Origin: Lachnospiraceae bacterium
GTDB lineage: Bacteria; Bacillota; Clostridia; Lachnospirales; Lachnospiraceae
Assembly: GCA_017461725.1 (NCBI GenBank)
Contig: JAFTXG010000021.1
Span: 1 to 64,000, forward strand
DNA: 64,000 nt
Direction of reading: 5' to 3'
Part shown: positions 25,809-35,327 of the stretch, piece by piece
Position numbering within the stretch: position 1 is the first letter of the stretch
Layout of the letters: each line of letters opens with the position of its first letter
The notes under the pieces: generated by a model
What the model was told of the DNA's origin: nothing
What the model saw: only the letters and a program-made list of their open reading frames with translations
Database searches by the model: none
Position numbers and translations under genes: made by a program

Positions 25809-26765
25809 TTATAAATACTCCCGCATCTGCATAATTAAATTCAACGCATAGATGCCAAATCCCTTGGTATCCGGATGTAAGAATCCATCGGAGTAGAAAT
25901 CAGGAAGGTGAGGCGTCAGCGTTTCCCCATCGATCAGAATCATTCCATGACCGAGAATCTCCTCTTTCACATAATCCGCACACTCCCTGAAGCTTCCCAT
26001 CTCCGCATCGTCGGCTCCCTGATCCGCACGCCAGATGGGCGAAATGCCAAACAGCTTTTTGCCCCTGTATTTTGCCGTGAGCAAATCAAGGAAACCGTGA
26101 CATTGGTCTCTGCCTTCTTCCAAGGTCCTGTACCAGTGCCAGTCATTGGTTCCGTAAGCGACCACGACAATATCCGGATCAAAGTCGACCGCCTCATCAA
26201 AGGTCGTCACATGGAATATCCCGCCTCCTACGCCCTGAACAACACTCTCCGCATTGAAAAATCTGGATACATGGTAGCCGTAGGAGAGAGAATCCCAAGT
26301 GGATTCCCACCCCTGCGTAATGGAATCTCCAATAAACAGTATTTTGCAGTCGAATTTATGTGGGATCATCGACGCGCCATCCTCAAGCTCGACTGATGCC
26401 AATTTCCCCACACTATGGCTTGGCAAGTAAAATGTAATGCGGTGTTCCTTGCCATCAAGCTCAATTCGCCTGCTCATGCCATCTGCGAAGTCTTTTTCAA
26501 AAAAGGTGTTCGTCAGCACATTATCGACATAACATTCATAATTCACCTTATTTGCAGTCGTGAACGCAAAAAAGTGTGAATCGGTATGAAAATCCAGTCG
26601 GATTCCCGTTGTGGCCTCCGCCCGCTCGCCCAACACAGTCTCAATGTTATACCAGGCTTCCACCTGCTTGGGCGTACATTTGGCAAATCGAAAGACTCCA
26701 TCTTCCTCCCAAACTGTCAGTGCACCAACCGTTATCTGTTTCATTTGCTCCAACGACAATTTCAT
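25809..26765 (-). CDS. SGNH/GDSL esterase, carbohydrate-esterase-like
   Basis: A 318-residue two-domain protein without a signal peptide. The first 130 residues look like a beta-sandwich, as in CE2/CE3-type esterases. The SGNH domain has GDSITQGW near 145 (nucleophile Ser), the Gly block VVQGVGGGIF, GTNDWHW near 203 (Asn) and GFLHPDT near 296 (Asp-His). It would remove acyl groups, probably acetyl, from a sugar or glycan in the cytosol. The ATG is 10 bases after GGAGG and 15 bases after the GH31 stop, so it is the last gene of the transporter-GH31 operon. Confidence 0.87.
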   Translation of the reverse strand: MKLSLEQMKQITVGALTVWEEDGVFRFAKCTPKQVEAWYNIETVLGERAEATTGIRLDFHTDSHFFAFTTANKVNYECYVDNVLTNTFFEKDFADGMSRRIELDGKEHRITFYLPSHSVGKLASVELEDGASMIPHKFDCKILFIGDSITQGWESTWDSLSYGYHVSRFFNAESVVQGVGGGIFHVTTFDEAVDFDPDIVVVAYGTNDWHWYRTLEEGRDQCHGFLDLLTAKYRGKKLFGISPIWRADQGADDAEMGSFRECADYVKEEILGHGMILIDGETLTPHLPDFYSDGFLHPDTKGFGIYALNLIMQMREYL

Positions 26766-26780
26766 TCTTAAGTGTCCTCC

Positions 26781-29243
26781 TTATTCTTTACTGTGTTTCG
26801 TCTTTCTTACCATCTTTTCATCAATCCGATAATTGTCAAATCCACATTCCCCCAGCTGACTCAGGATACTTTCCCGGATATTTTCATCCATTTCCTTCCT
26901 TCTGATCCACCCCGCAAACTGCTCCGGATCAGTCAGCAGCGCACGATATATTTCCGCTTTCAGTCCATATCCCATCTGTGCTTTCTCCAGCACAGCAAAT
27001 ATCCGCTGTTCGGAAGACACACCGGCGATATGAATATTTTCTACGAAATATACACTGATATCCTCGCTCACATCCGTCTCCGGAATCTCGACGATCAAAC
27101 TATTTACCGCCTCATCATAGTAAGTCTTTGCGGATATTTCTTCCTCCCCGCTATATACCTTAAGCGCACTCTCTCCTGTCGCAACAAAAACCAGCTTCCA
27201 GCTTCTCTTTTGCGGCAATACTGCAAGATTTCCTCCAGCACCCTCGATCACAACTTTATGTTCCTCTGTGCTCACGTACAGCTTCGTCGATGCCCAGTTT
27301 TCTGCTTTGTCCTCAGGTGTATTTCCCTGATCCTCCCACAGCGTAAACTCACTGTCGGCAGCCGGGAATATTCTCACTTCCATCGCGCTGGGATTCTCCA
27401 CCGAATTGTCCGTTTCCTGCTGATTTCTCATGGGAATAATAGCTCCGGCTTTCATCAATACCGGAATATTCTCAATCGTTCGCCACAGATCAACCATGTT
27501 TCCGCCGGTGTAAACTGTTCCATCAAAGAAATCAGCCCATAGACCCTCGGGAATCCATGTCTTCACCTTTGCCATTCCGGAGACCAAATCCGCCTTTGTC
27601 GTAATCGGTGAAACAATCAATTCCGTGCCAAAATAATACTCATTTGGTACCTGATATGTCTCCTCCCGCTCCGGCTCCAGGTAATACATGGGCTGAACCA
27701 GCGGCAGATTTTCCTGACTGGCCCTTCTATTCATCGTATAGAGGTAAGGAATCATATTGTGGCGCAGTCTGAGGTATCGGTTCATCACCTCTCTGGTAGC
27801 CGCGCCATATCTCCACGGTTCTTTTCCGGCAAACGGATTATTTGAACTGTGCAGTCGGTGAATCGGAGAAAACACACCGTACTGTACCCAGCGTGCCATC
27901 AATTCGTCATCCCTGCCACCGCCAAAATGTCCACCAATATCATGGCTCCACCAGGCATAACCGATATTGCTGGCTGTTGCTGTAAAATACGGCTGATAAG
28001 CCAGACTCTCCCAGGTAATGTGGGTATCACCGGAAAAACCGATGGGGTACCGGTGGCTGCCCACCTCCGCATATCGCGAGAAGGTAAGGGGACGCTCTCC
28101 CTTCCACTTGCTGTCAAGATAATGAAAATGATTCAGCACCCACAACGGGTCCAGACCGGAGAGCTTTGTCTTTGTTCCCTGCTGCCAGTCCAACCACCAG
28201 AAATCCACACCCTTCTTTTCCAGTTCATGACACAGCACATCAAAATACACCCTTAAAAATCCCGGATCGGCTGCGTCAAATTCCACGGCCTGTTCGGTTG
28301 CCGGATCAATCCCCATGGCCTCAGCCACCTTCGGATACAGTTCTTCGTATGCACGGACTCCGTCCGCCGGGTGCACATTTAAGGTGACCTTCATCCGTTT
28401 TTGATGAAGCCAGTCAAGAAACCGTTCCGGATCTGGGAAAAACTTTTTATTCCAGGTATAACCAGTCCAGCCGCTGCCGTATTTTGGATCTACATCATCC
28501 ACCAGATGCCAATCCATGTCGATCACGGCCACCGTAAAGGGCAGCTTTTCCTCTTCAAAACGGTTCATCAGCTTTTTATAAGACTCTTCCGTGTATCGAT
28601 AATATCTGCTCCACCAGTTACCTAGCGTATATCGGGGCAACAGCGGTGTTTTTCCACAGAGATGATAAAAATCGTTGAGGGCCTGCAAATACCGATGACC
28701 ATAGCCAAAGAAATACATATCTGTCATTTCCTTCCTAGGTTCTATCCAGCCATCTTCCCTAAGCGCCATGGAATGACTGTCGTCAAGCACTGAGAAACCT
28801 TCCCTTGAGATCACACCGGTACCAAGCCGGATATCCTCCCCATCATAGGCTGCCCCATTACACCCATCCAACGTCCGGAAAGTACCCTTAAGGTCGTGCA
28901 ATTCCTGTCCAAACCGCCATACAGCTCCTCCCACCGCCTTCACTGAAATACGCAAACCCTCTGCAGAAAATGTCCTTTCATCATACTCGATACATAATTC
29001 CTCTGTCTCGATCATCAATCTGCCATTTTCCCTGCTCACCTGATACTCCGGTACTGGGAACTTCCGATTGATCACCGCCTGCGTTGCACGATCCTCAAAC
29101 TGTCTGTCCGCGCTGTACTCTAAACGCACTAACGACGGGGTCAATATACTGATCCTGTATTTCTCTCCCTGTACAACAGCCTCCGCCGCACAGAGCCCAT
29201 CTGTCTCATAATCATATTTTTTCAGCCACTCTTTCGTCTCCAT
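26781..29243 (-). CDS. Glycoside hydrolase family 31 enzyme
   Basis: An 820-residue cytosolic GH31 protein. The nucleophile Asp lies in FWWLDWQQG near residue 350 and the likely acid/base Asp in WWSHDIGGHFGG near 433. Other family parts are VIDMDWHLVDDVDP, FSRYAEVGSHRYPIGFSGDT and GVFSPIHRLHSS, followed by beta-sandwich C-terminal domains. About 100 extra residues at the end are unusual and helical. Family members are alpha-glucosidases, alpha-xylosidases or sulfoquinovosidases; the motif WLDWQQG is the alpha-glucosidase/transferase style, but substrate is not decided. The start is the ATG at 29243, 7 bases after GGGAGG; an upstream ATG lacks a site. Confidence 0.92.
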   Translation of the reverse strand: METKEWLKKYDYETDGLCAAEAVVQGEKYRISILTPSLVRLEYSADRQFEDRATQAVINRKFPVPEYQVSRENGRLMIETEELCIEYDERTFSAEGLRISVKAVGGAVWRFGQELHDLKGTFRTLDGCNGAAYDGEDIRLGTGVISREGFSVLDDSHSMALREDGWIEPRKEMTDMYFFGYGHRYLQALNDFYHLCGKTPLLPRYTLGNWWSRYYRYTEESYKKLMNRFEEEKLPFTVAVIDMDWHLVDDVDPKYGSGWTGYTWNKKFFPDPERFLDWLHQKRMKVTLNVHPADGVRAYEELYPKVAEAMGIDPATEQAVEFDAADPGFLRVYFDVLCHELEKKGVDFWWLDWQQGTKTKLSGLDPLWVLNHFHYLDSKWKGERPLTFSRYAEVGSHRYPIGFSGDTHITWESLAYQPYFTATASNIGYAWWSHDIGGHFGGGRDDELMARWVQYGVFSPIHRLHSSNNPFAGKEPWRYGAATREVMNRYLRLRHNMIPYLYTMNRRASQENLPLVQPMYYLEPEREETYQVPNEYYFGTELIVSPITTKADLVSGMAKVKTWIPEGLWADFFDGTVYTGGNMVDLWRTIENIPVLMKAGAIIPMRNQQETDNSVENPSAMEVRIFPAADSEFTLWEDQGNTPEDKAENWASTKLYVSTEEHKVVIEGAGGNLAVLPQKRSWKLVFVATGESALKVYSGEEEISAKTYYDEAVNSLIVEIPETDVSEDISVYFVENIHIAGVSSEQRIFAVLEKAQMGYGLKAEIYRALLTDPEQFAGWIRRKEMDENIRESILSQLGECGFDNYRIDEKMVRKTKHSKE

Positions 29244-29265
29244 ATCATTACCTCCCACGTGCAAT

Positions 29266-30708
29266 TTACCGTCCGTTTACCGATTTCCCTTTCCCATCCG
29301 CAATCTGATAGGTATCAAATGCTCTCGGCTTAGATTTATCATGATCGCTATCTTCCGCTTGTCCGTCCGCCGCATAATATCCGATTCCAAATAATCCGCC
29401 CTCCCTGCGCTCCACGATCAGGAATGATCTTCTGGAATTGTCCTCCACGATCGGAAGCCTTCCCGAAGGGTGCACCGGCGCATTCTCCTCCCGATAACAG
29501 ATGGTAAAATTTGCAGCCTCTATGTAGTGGACCCCTTTGGCATAGTACCGCTCGTACACATGGCTATGCCCGTAGCTGACACCATTTACGCCTCCGGCCT
29601 CAAATATATCCATCAGGTCCTCGCCGTGATCATATGGATATGTGGCATTGCCCTGCTCATCAATCACTGGCTGGCAGAGTAAGGGCTGTACATCATGGCC
29701 TTTGTTCAACAGATGCCAGTGCAGGATCACCCATTTAAACTTGGTCTGTGCAAGGCGCAGATCCCGCTCCAGCCAGCTAATCTGAGGACTGCCCGGAGCA
29801 ATGGAATCGGTCAGGCGCCAACCGGGAGCCTCATAAGCGCTCCATCTGGCATAACGCTGAACGCTCAATGACACAATGTGCAGATCACCGTAATCGGCTG
29901 AATACCATCGCTTTCCGGTCAGCGAGACATCCCTGTCCGGGTAAAGCGGACGAAACAGCTGCATGTAGACGGACCAGCTCCAGTTCTCATCCCTGCTTCC
30001 AAACGCTTTCTCCCAGCTCACGCGCACATCATCGACCTCATGATTTCCTGGGCAGATAAACAGGGGACAATACTGTAGAAGCTCCGCTCCGTTCTGTTGC
30101 TGCATACAGGAGAAAAAGGCGCGTTTTGCTGACTCCTTTGTCTGCCATAATTCTCCCAGATCGAACCAGTCCTCAGCTCTCCACGCGAAATGAACCGCAT
30201 CCCCAGAGTAAAGCAGAAAGTCAGGCTTCTGACAGCCGATCTCCCAAGCCGCCATGTCACAACCCGGATTGCCCTGCAGATCGCTCATCTGGGCAAATCG
30301 GAACACTTCTCCCGGGTTGGGCGCTGTATGAAAACGATAAACTTTTGTGACCTCCTCTCCGGCGTGACAGCGATAATCTACGGTCTGTCCGGGTCGGAGT
30401 CCTTCTATCCTGGCGATACACTGCCACAACGGAATTTCTGGGTTGTCAGAGGGTTCCTTTTCATACCCTGCCGCCGAGGCCGGCACGCGAAATCCTGTCA
30501 GTTCATAACACTCGGCAGACATACGGTATCTCAACATCACCGATTCGTGTTTTTCACCTTCACCGTCCTCGTCTCGTTCCGCAACATAGTCTACAACATC
30601 ATACTCTACCACTCCAGATACCGGCTCCCGCTGGATCCATACCACATTCATTTCCATGGAGGGGGATAAGGACAGCAGATAGGGTTCTGTTATAAAGTTC
30701 TTTTTCAT
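29266..30708 (-). CDS. Calcineurin-like metallophosphoesterase
   Basis: A 480-residue protein with an N-terminal fibronectin-like/purple-acid-phosphatase-like region (about 1-130) and a metallophosphoesterase domain. Metal-site motifs are MSDLQGNPG, LLYSGDAV, CPGNHEVDD, VILHWHL and YGHSHVYER. The first motif has Gln where the family has His (DxH), seen in some purple-acid-like members. No signal peptide is seen, so it acts inside. Possible substrates are a sugar phosphate or a phosphodiester. ATG at 30708 is 8 bases after GGGAG; a GTG just before it is in frame. It is part of the transporter-GH31 operon, only 22 bases from GH31. Confidence 0.88.
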   Translation of the reverse strand: MKKNFITEPYLLSLSPSMEMNVVWIQREPVSGVVEYDVVDYVAERDEDGEGEKHESVMLRYRMSAECYELTGFRVPASAAGYEKEPSDNPEIPLWQCIARIEGLRPGQTVDYRCHAGEEVTKVYRFHTAPNPGEVFRFAQMSDLQGNPGCDMAAWEIGCQKPDFLLYSGDAVHFAWRAEDWFDLGELWQTKESAKRAFFSCMQQQNGAELLQYCPLFICPGNHEVDDVRVSWEKAFGSRDENWSWSVYMQLFRPLYPDRDVSLTGKRWYSADYGDLHIVSLSVQRYARWSAYEAPGWRLTDSIAPGSPQISWLERDLRLAQTKFKWVILHWHLLNKGHDVQPLLCQPVIDEQGNATYPYDHGEDLMDIFEAGGVNGVSYGHSHVYERYYAKGVHYIEAANFTICYREENAPVHPSGRLPIVEDNSRRSFLIVERREGGLFGIGYYAADGQAEDSDHDKSKPRAFDTYQIADGKGKSVNGR

Positions 30709-30763
30709 CACAATTCTCCCTTATCTCTTTTGCTTTTTCGCGCAATCTTTGCTCCGAATATCG

Positions 30764-30789
30764 CAAAAGAGCTGCAATTGCAGCCCTTT
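30764..30789 (-). terminator. Palindromic hairpin after the binding-lipoprotein gene
   Basis: The core GCTGCAATTGCAGC (30771-30784) is a perfect palindrome extended by A/T pairs; on the minus strand it is followed by CTTTTGCG. Located 31 bases after the lipoprotein stop, it may terminate part of the transcripts, giving more transport than enzyme mRNA. It is weak because the loop is almost absent. Confidence 0.5.
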
Positions 30790-30819
30790 CGCGTATTTCA
30801 CATAATGTTATCTGTCTAA

Positions 30820-32607
30820 TTATTTGCTGAGCAGATCCTCATATTTCTGGATTGCCTCCGCATGCAGCAGTTCCCACTCAGCATCAACATCGCCCAGACC
30901 AACCTGCAGGAACTTTTCGATCACTTCCAGTTTCAGCTTTTCAAATGCATCGTCGGACTCAGCAGTCAAAAGACTTGCAATATTGGCCTTAAATACCTCA
31001 TTTGCAGCCTGAAACTTCTGCTGATTTTCAATGGAAAGAAGTCCTCTCAAGCCGTAGATCATCGCTGCCTTGTCAGAAATATCAGTCTTAGCAGTTCCCT
31101 CCTTGATCCACTTGTCGTATACCTGCCCAGGGTAAGTGAACTCCGGATCATAATCCTGTACATAGGCAAGATATGCAGAATCGATCTGAGATGCGAGATA
31201 CGGAGCACTCAGAGTCAGCAGTGCGGGATAGCCGTCATCACAGACATAGTTAACACCCAGATTAGCAAGTGTATGAGCATAATCCACACATTTCTTTATT
31301 CTCGCTGCATCTCCATCTGCTGCACTCTTTGCATAAGCCGCTCCTACCTCACCAATATATTGAGGCACACCATCTACATAATCCCAGTCTACACCCTGAA
31401 CACCATTGTAAATCAGGCGCAATCCTTCATCGGTGTTCAAGAAGTTAATCAGCTGCATCGCACGCTCAGGATATTCACAGTTGGCGCTTATTGCCGTAGC
31501 ACTATTGCTAACACCGCCACCCAAAGGCGCGGGACTTTCATAAATACCGAGATAGTAATCGAAAACGCCCTCTACCCAAGTCATCAGAGCAGTATCTCCG
31601 AATTCCTCTTTATCCAGCACGGTGTCTCCCCACTGGATACCACTCAGAGCTTTACCGCTGGTTATCAAACCATAAGCATCGGAATTCGTAAAACTTTCAG
31701 GATGCAAAAGGCCCATTCTGTAAGCCTTATTCCAGAAATAAATTGCATCCCACTGTTCGCTGTCAGGGTCGGTCAACATATGCTTCAGCTCGCCGGTCTC
31801 AATATGGATTGCTGAACCTGCATCATACCAGGTATATCCGTCATGCTGAATAAATATACAGGAGTTGGAGCCGGCACCTGATGTAGCCTTGAAGGCAGTA
31901 CCATAGATGTCGTCTCTTCCGTAATAATCTCTTGCATAATCTTGCATCTGCTTCAGCACATTCAGTAGTTCATCTCTCGTTTCCATCTTGGGTGCACCGA
32001 TTGCCTTATAGATGTCACGACGAATATAGAATCCGCCAGCACCATCCAACGCAGGACTATCCACATTTGCCTCAATCTTTCCGCGTGGAATAGAATAGAT
32101 ATGTTCGCCGTTGCCCAGATTCTGTCTGGATACCTCCAACGTATCCCCCCAACGCTCCAACACAGTCTGTCCATACTCTTCCAGCAAATCGTCCAGTGGA
32201 ATGATCTGCTCGGACTCCACCAACTGGGATCCAATATTATACTGCAGTTCAACGATGTCAGCCAAGTCATCACCTGCAGCCTGCAGCGTCAGCATATCCT
32301 GATCATAGGAGATAAAGTCGATCTCAATTTTCAGCTTGTCATAGATGTACTTTAATGCAGGATTCTCCTCGGTGTGGATACCAGGTGAAGAGTAGTTCAT
32401 CACCATCCATGTCAGAGTGATAGGCTCCAGTTCTTCCTCTGGCGCCCTGGTTTCCTGCGCGCCCTGAGTCTCAGGTGCCTTTGTCTCTGATGCAGCGGTA
32501 CTCTCTTTTCCGCCCTGCTCCGGCTCTGTCTGACTGCATGCGGTCAGGCCAAGCAGCATAACCACAGACAGTATAAACGCCAGAGTTCGTTTCCATGTGT
32601 TTCTCAT
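30820..32607 (-). CDS. Sugar-binding lipoprotein, LplA/LipO-like
   Basis: A 595-residue extracellular solute-binding protein. The signal LAFILSVVMLLGLTACSQ has the lipobox LTAC, followed by a long Thr/Glu/Ala linker (residues about 25-60). The rest is a large two-lobe binding fold with conserved Trp/Tyr/Asp (WMVMNYSSPG, GFYIRRDIYKAIGAP, INFLNTDEGLRLIYNGVQG). Members feed LplB/LplC-type permeases with complex oligosaccharides. Length is normal for this group. The ATG follows GGAGG by 6-8 bases. It is encoded downstream of the two permeases and the EEP-type gene. Substrate is not known; the linked enzymes suggest a decorated alpha-glycoside. Confidence 0.9.
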   Translation of the reverse strand: MRNTWKRTLAFILSVVMLLGLTACSQTEPEQGGKESTAASETKAPETQGAQETRAPEEELEPITLTWMVMNYSSPGIHTEENPALKYIYDKLKIEIDFISYDQDMLTLQAAGDDLADIVELQYNIGSQLVESEQIIPLDDLLEEYGQTVLERWGDTLEVSRQNLGNGEHIYSIPRGKIEANVDSPALDGAGGFYIRRDIYKAIGAPKMETRDELLNVLKQMQDYARDYYGRDDIYGTAFKATSGAGSNSCIFIQHDGYTWYDAGSAIHIETGELKHMLTDPDSEQWDAIYFWNKAYRMGLLHPESFTNSDAYGLITSGKALSGIQWGDTVLDKEEFGDTALMTWVEGVFDYYLGIYESPAPLGGGVSNSATAISANCEYPERAMQLINFLNTDEGLRLIYNGVQGVDWDYVDGVPQYIGEVGAAYAKSAADGDAARIKKCVDYAHTLANLGVNYVCDDGYPALLTLSAPYLASQIDSAYLAYVQDYDPEFTYPGQVYDKWIKEGTAKTDISDKAAMIYGLRGLLSIENQQKFQAANEVFKANIASLLTAESDDAFEKLKLEVIEKFLQVGLGDVDAEWELLHAEAIQKYEDLLSK

Positions 32608-32650
32608 GTGTTTCCTCCTTTAAAATAGTTTATTCTCCAAATGCGGAGGC

Positions 32651-33379
32651 TTAACCTCTCCCGCAAATAGATTCGATTACCGCAATATGTGGTCTGTGAT
32701 CCGAAACCACATCCCCAGGAATATCTGCACGTAAAACTTTTATATCACAACTGGTAAAAATATAATCTATCTTCTTCTTGGGCGCATCCGATGGAAAACT
32801 CAGCAGCTCCTGCGCAAATAATGATGCCGTATCATACATCCTTTCCCGTATCGGATCAAGTAACCGATTATCCGGTGTAAGATTAAAGTCTCCCATCAGC
32901 ACGCAGCGCTGATCACTTATATTCGCCAGTACCGTGTCAACCGCATTCTTCTGTTCGTCAGGATTCAATCCAAAATGAGTGACACAAACATCCAATCCGC
33001 CGCATACATCGATTCTGACTTTCAAGAGGCAGCGCGTTTCATAATATCCATTATAGGCACGAACCTCCGGATCCGGAACCAGAATAGTTTCGGCAGAAAC
33101 AATCGGAAACCGGGATATAATCCCATTTCCATAGGGATCAACTCCGTCAAAGTCTATTGCTTTCGCAAAATAATAATCATAGCCCAATTTGTCCGCAAGA
33201 ATTTTTGTCTGCTCCTGATAATCTTTTGACTCACCCTTATCACGCATTTCATTCAGGCCAATGATATCTGCATTACATAGGCGAATCTCCTCCACGAAAC
33301 AATCAAAATCAATTGCTTTCGTAAGATAATTCATACAATGCTGTGTGTTAAAACTCATCAATGTAATCGGTATAACCAT
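32651..33379 (-). CDS. Endonuclease/exonuclease/phosphatase-fold enzyme
   Basis: A 242-residue EEP-fold hydrolase. Expected catalytic motifs are all present: MSFNTQH (Asn), IIGLNEM (Glu), VTHFGL (His), MGDFNLTPD (Asp/Asn), KKIDYIF (Asp) and VSDHRPH (Asp-His). Proteins of the fold include nucleases, sphingomyelinases and inositol phosphatases; the small size and lack of signal peptide suggest a cytosolic phosphodiesterase or phosphatase. It sits between permease and binding-protein genes, an unusual place, with about 40-base gaps on each side, so it is part of the operon. Metabolism of a phosphorylated ligand is inferred. Confidence 0.88.
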   Translation of the reverse strand: MVIPITLMSFNTQHCMNYLTKAIDFDCFVEEIRLCNADIIGLNEMRDKGESKDYQEQTKILADKLGYDYYFAKAIDFDGVDPYGNGIISRFPIVSAETILVPDPEVRAYNGYYETRCLLKVRIDVCGGLDVCVTHFGLNPDEQKNAVDTVLANISDQRCVLMGDFNLTPDNRLLDPIRERMYDTASLFAQELLSFPSDAPKKKIDYIFTSCDIKVLRADIPGDVVSDHRPHIAVIESICGRG

Positions 33380-33418
33380 AGTATCCCCTTCTCATCATCT
33401 ACCCATTTCAAGGCGCAC

Positions 33419-34333
33419 TCAGCCTTTTACTGCACCCAGCATAATACCTTTAGTAAAATACTTCTGGGCAAAGGGATATACCAACATAACCGGAACCATA
33501 GTAATCACAACTACGGTCATCTGTACCGCCTCAGGGGTGATTTGCACCGCATTTCCCAACTGCTGTGCCAGAGCCGGGTTGTTCTCCATGGCCTCCGCCA
33601 CCTTCTGGGCACTGGTGATATACTCCCTCAGGATAAGCTGGACTGTCTTTAAGCTTCTGTCAGTGTTCAGGAAAAAATTGTCTCTCCAACTGTTCCACTG
33701 TCCCACTGCGCAGTATACGCTGATAGTCGCAATGATCGGTTTGGATAGTGGCAAAACAATCCTAAAAAAGATATCAAAGAATCCTGCTCCCTCAATGGCG
33801 GCTGCTTCCTCCAGCGATTCTGGGAGCTGTTCCATAAAGGTCTTAATCAGGATCATATTATAGGCGCTGATGGCCGATGGCACGACATACAGAAGGAAAT
33901 TATTCTGCAGTCCGTAGGTCTTCATCACGATATACCAGGGGATCAGTCCCGCATCCAGATACATAGTGATAATGATAAAGCGGTACACGACCTTGCGGAA
34001 GGGCATCTCCTTTCTGGTCATCAAAAAGGCCAACAGAGATGTGCAGAACACGGAAGTCACCGTTCCGATCACAGTTCTCAAAACGGAAATCCCAAAAGCA
34101 GGTATGATATCATTTCTCTCAAAAATCATAATGTAAGTATCCAGCGTGAAATCCACAGGCCAAAGCCATATGCCATACTGTGCCTTATCCGGATCCGACA
34201 GGGAATAGATGATTACATAGTAAAACGGATAGATACACGCAATGACAAACACAACGATGATGATATTTTTAAGGATTTCAAAGAGAATTTCCGATAAATC
34301 CTTATTCCCAACTAATTTTGCATTTTTGTTCAT
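33419..34333 (-). CDS. Sugar ABC permease, LplC-like
   Basis: A 304-residue inner-membrane permease with six helices. The N-terminus has IVVFVIACIYPFYYVIIYSL and the EAA loop is EEAAAIEGAGFFDIFFRIVLPLSKP split over residues 190-215. The C-terminus YFTKGIMLGAVKG is characteristic of the LplC/YtcP branch. It pairs with the LplB-like protein encoded immediately upstream. The ATG follows GGGGGA. An ATPase of MsmX type from elsewhere is expected, as none is encoded nearby. Confidence 0.91.
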   Translation of the reverse strand: MNKNAKLVGNKDLSEILFEILKNIIIVVFVIACIYPFYYVIIYSLSDPDKAQYGIWLWPVDFTLDTYIMIFERNDIIPAFGISVLRTVIGTVTSVFCTSLLAFLMTRKEMPFRKVVYRFIIITMYLDAGLIPWYIVMKTYGLQNNFLLYVVPSAISAYNMILIKTFMEQLPESLEEAAAIEGAGFFDIFFRIVLPLSKPIIATISVYCAVGQWNSWRDNFFLNTDRSLKTVQLILREYITSAQKVAEAMENNPALAQQLGNAVQITPEAVQMTVVVITMVPVMLVYPFAQKYFTKGIMLGAVKG

Positions 34334-34348
34334 CGATTATTCCCCCTT

Positions 34349-35266
34349 TCAGACAAGACTGGTTCCGCGAAGTTTCTTGGAGACACGGTTGGCCAGGAAC
34401 AGGATGACGATACCGATCAGTGACTTCAACATACTAACCGTGATGGAATAAGAATACTGTCCCGTTTTCAGACCCACATTGTATATGTAGTAGTCCAGCA
34501 CTTCAATCTTGTCCGCTACCAGTGAGTTCCAGAACATGAAATACTGATCAAATCCGTTATTCAGTACATTGCTGACCTTAAGCAGCAGCAATACCAAGAA
34601 GGTGGGAACCATTCCCGGCAAGGTAATATGCCTAATCAGCTGTAATTTGTTCGCTCCATCCACCTTGGCCGCATCATAGAGCTCGCCGTCGATGCCGACA
34701 ATAGCCGCCATATAAAGGATCGCATCCCAACCCAATGTCTTCCACAATCCCAGCATCCACTGTAAAACCCAGGTGGAATTTTTGTCGCCAATCAATCCAA
34801 ATTCCAATGTTGGAATATCCAGCACCTTCAACAACTGATTCAGCAAACCGGTAGCACCGAACAACCCGTGTGCCAGTCCGAATACAACGACCCAGCTGAT
34901 AAAATGAGGAAGGGTCGTAGTTGTCTGGATGAATTTCTTTATTTTTACATTTTTGACATCGTTCAACAGGATCGCCAAAAACATGGGAAACGGAGATGAT
35001 AGCAATGTCAGTCCACTCATCACCAGCGTATTCCGCAGTATTCTCGGGATACTGGAATCAGTGAACAATCGCTGAAAATGTTTCAGTCCGGCCCAATCCA
35101 CATCCCAGAACAGCTTGCCGGGTCGGTAATCAAAAAAGGCGTAGGCCCATCCAAACAGGGGAACATAGGAGAACGCAAAGACAAATATCAGAAATGGCAG
35201 CACCAGCAAAAAATACTTCCATTTTTTCCACCGTTTGTACCCAATTTTTTCTTTAATCGTCTCCAT
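34349..35266 (-). CDS. Sugar ABC permease, LplB-like
   Basis: A 305-residue membrane protein of the LplB/YtcO type. It has a short basic start (KEKIGYKRWKKWK), first helix LLVLPFLIFVFAFSYVP, PLFGWAYAFFDYRPG after it, and the EAA-like loop DAAKVDGANKLQLIRHITLPG. The C-terminus FLANRVSKKLRGTSLV is typical. It is the first gene of the operon downstream of the two-component pair, with a good GGAGG and a promoter-like sequence overlapping an inverted repeat. With LplC it makes the channel for a lipoprotein-delivered oligosaccharide. Confidence 0.91.
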   Translation of the reverse strand: METIKEKIGYKRWKKWKYFLLVLPFLIFVFAFSYVPLFGWAYAFFDYRPGKLFWDVDWAGLKHFQRLFTDSSIPRILRNTLVMSGLTLLSSPFPMFLAILLNDVKNVKIKKFIQTTTTLPHFISWVVVFGLAHGLFGATGLLNQLLKVLDIPTLEFGLIGDKNSTWVLQWMLGLWKTLGWDAILYMAAIVGIDGELYDAAKVDGANKLQLIRHITLPGMVPTFLVLLLLKVSNVLNNGFDQYFMFWNSLVADKIEVLDYYIYNVGLKTGQYSYSITVSMLKSLIGIVILFLANRVSKKLRGTSLV

Positions 35267-35327
35267 AGTGCCTCCTTTTTGTGTATCATGTCTCCGAAAC
35301 GCAACATAAACTTGTTAATTTTATATA

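Noticed and set aside
25584-25814. A 76-codon plus-strand frame in the AT-rich gap
   Set aside because: It runs through a hairpin and ends inside the esterase gene; no ribosome binding site or protein pattern.
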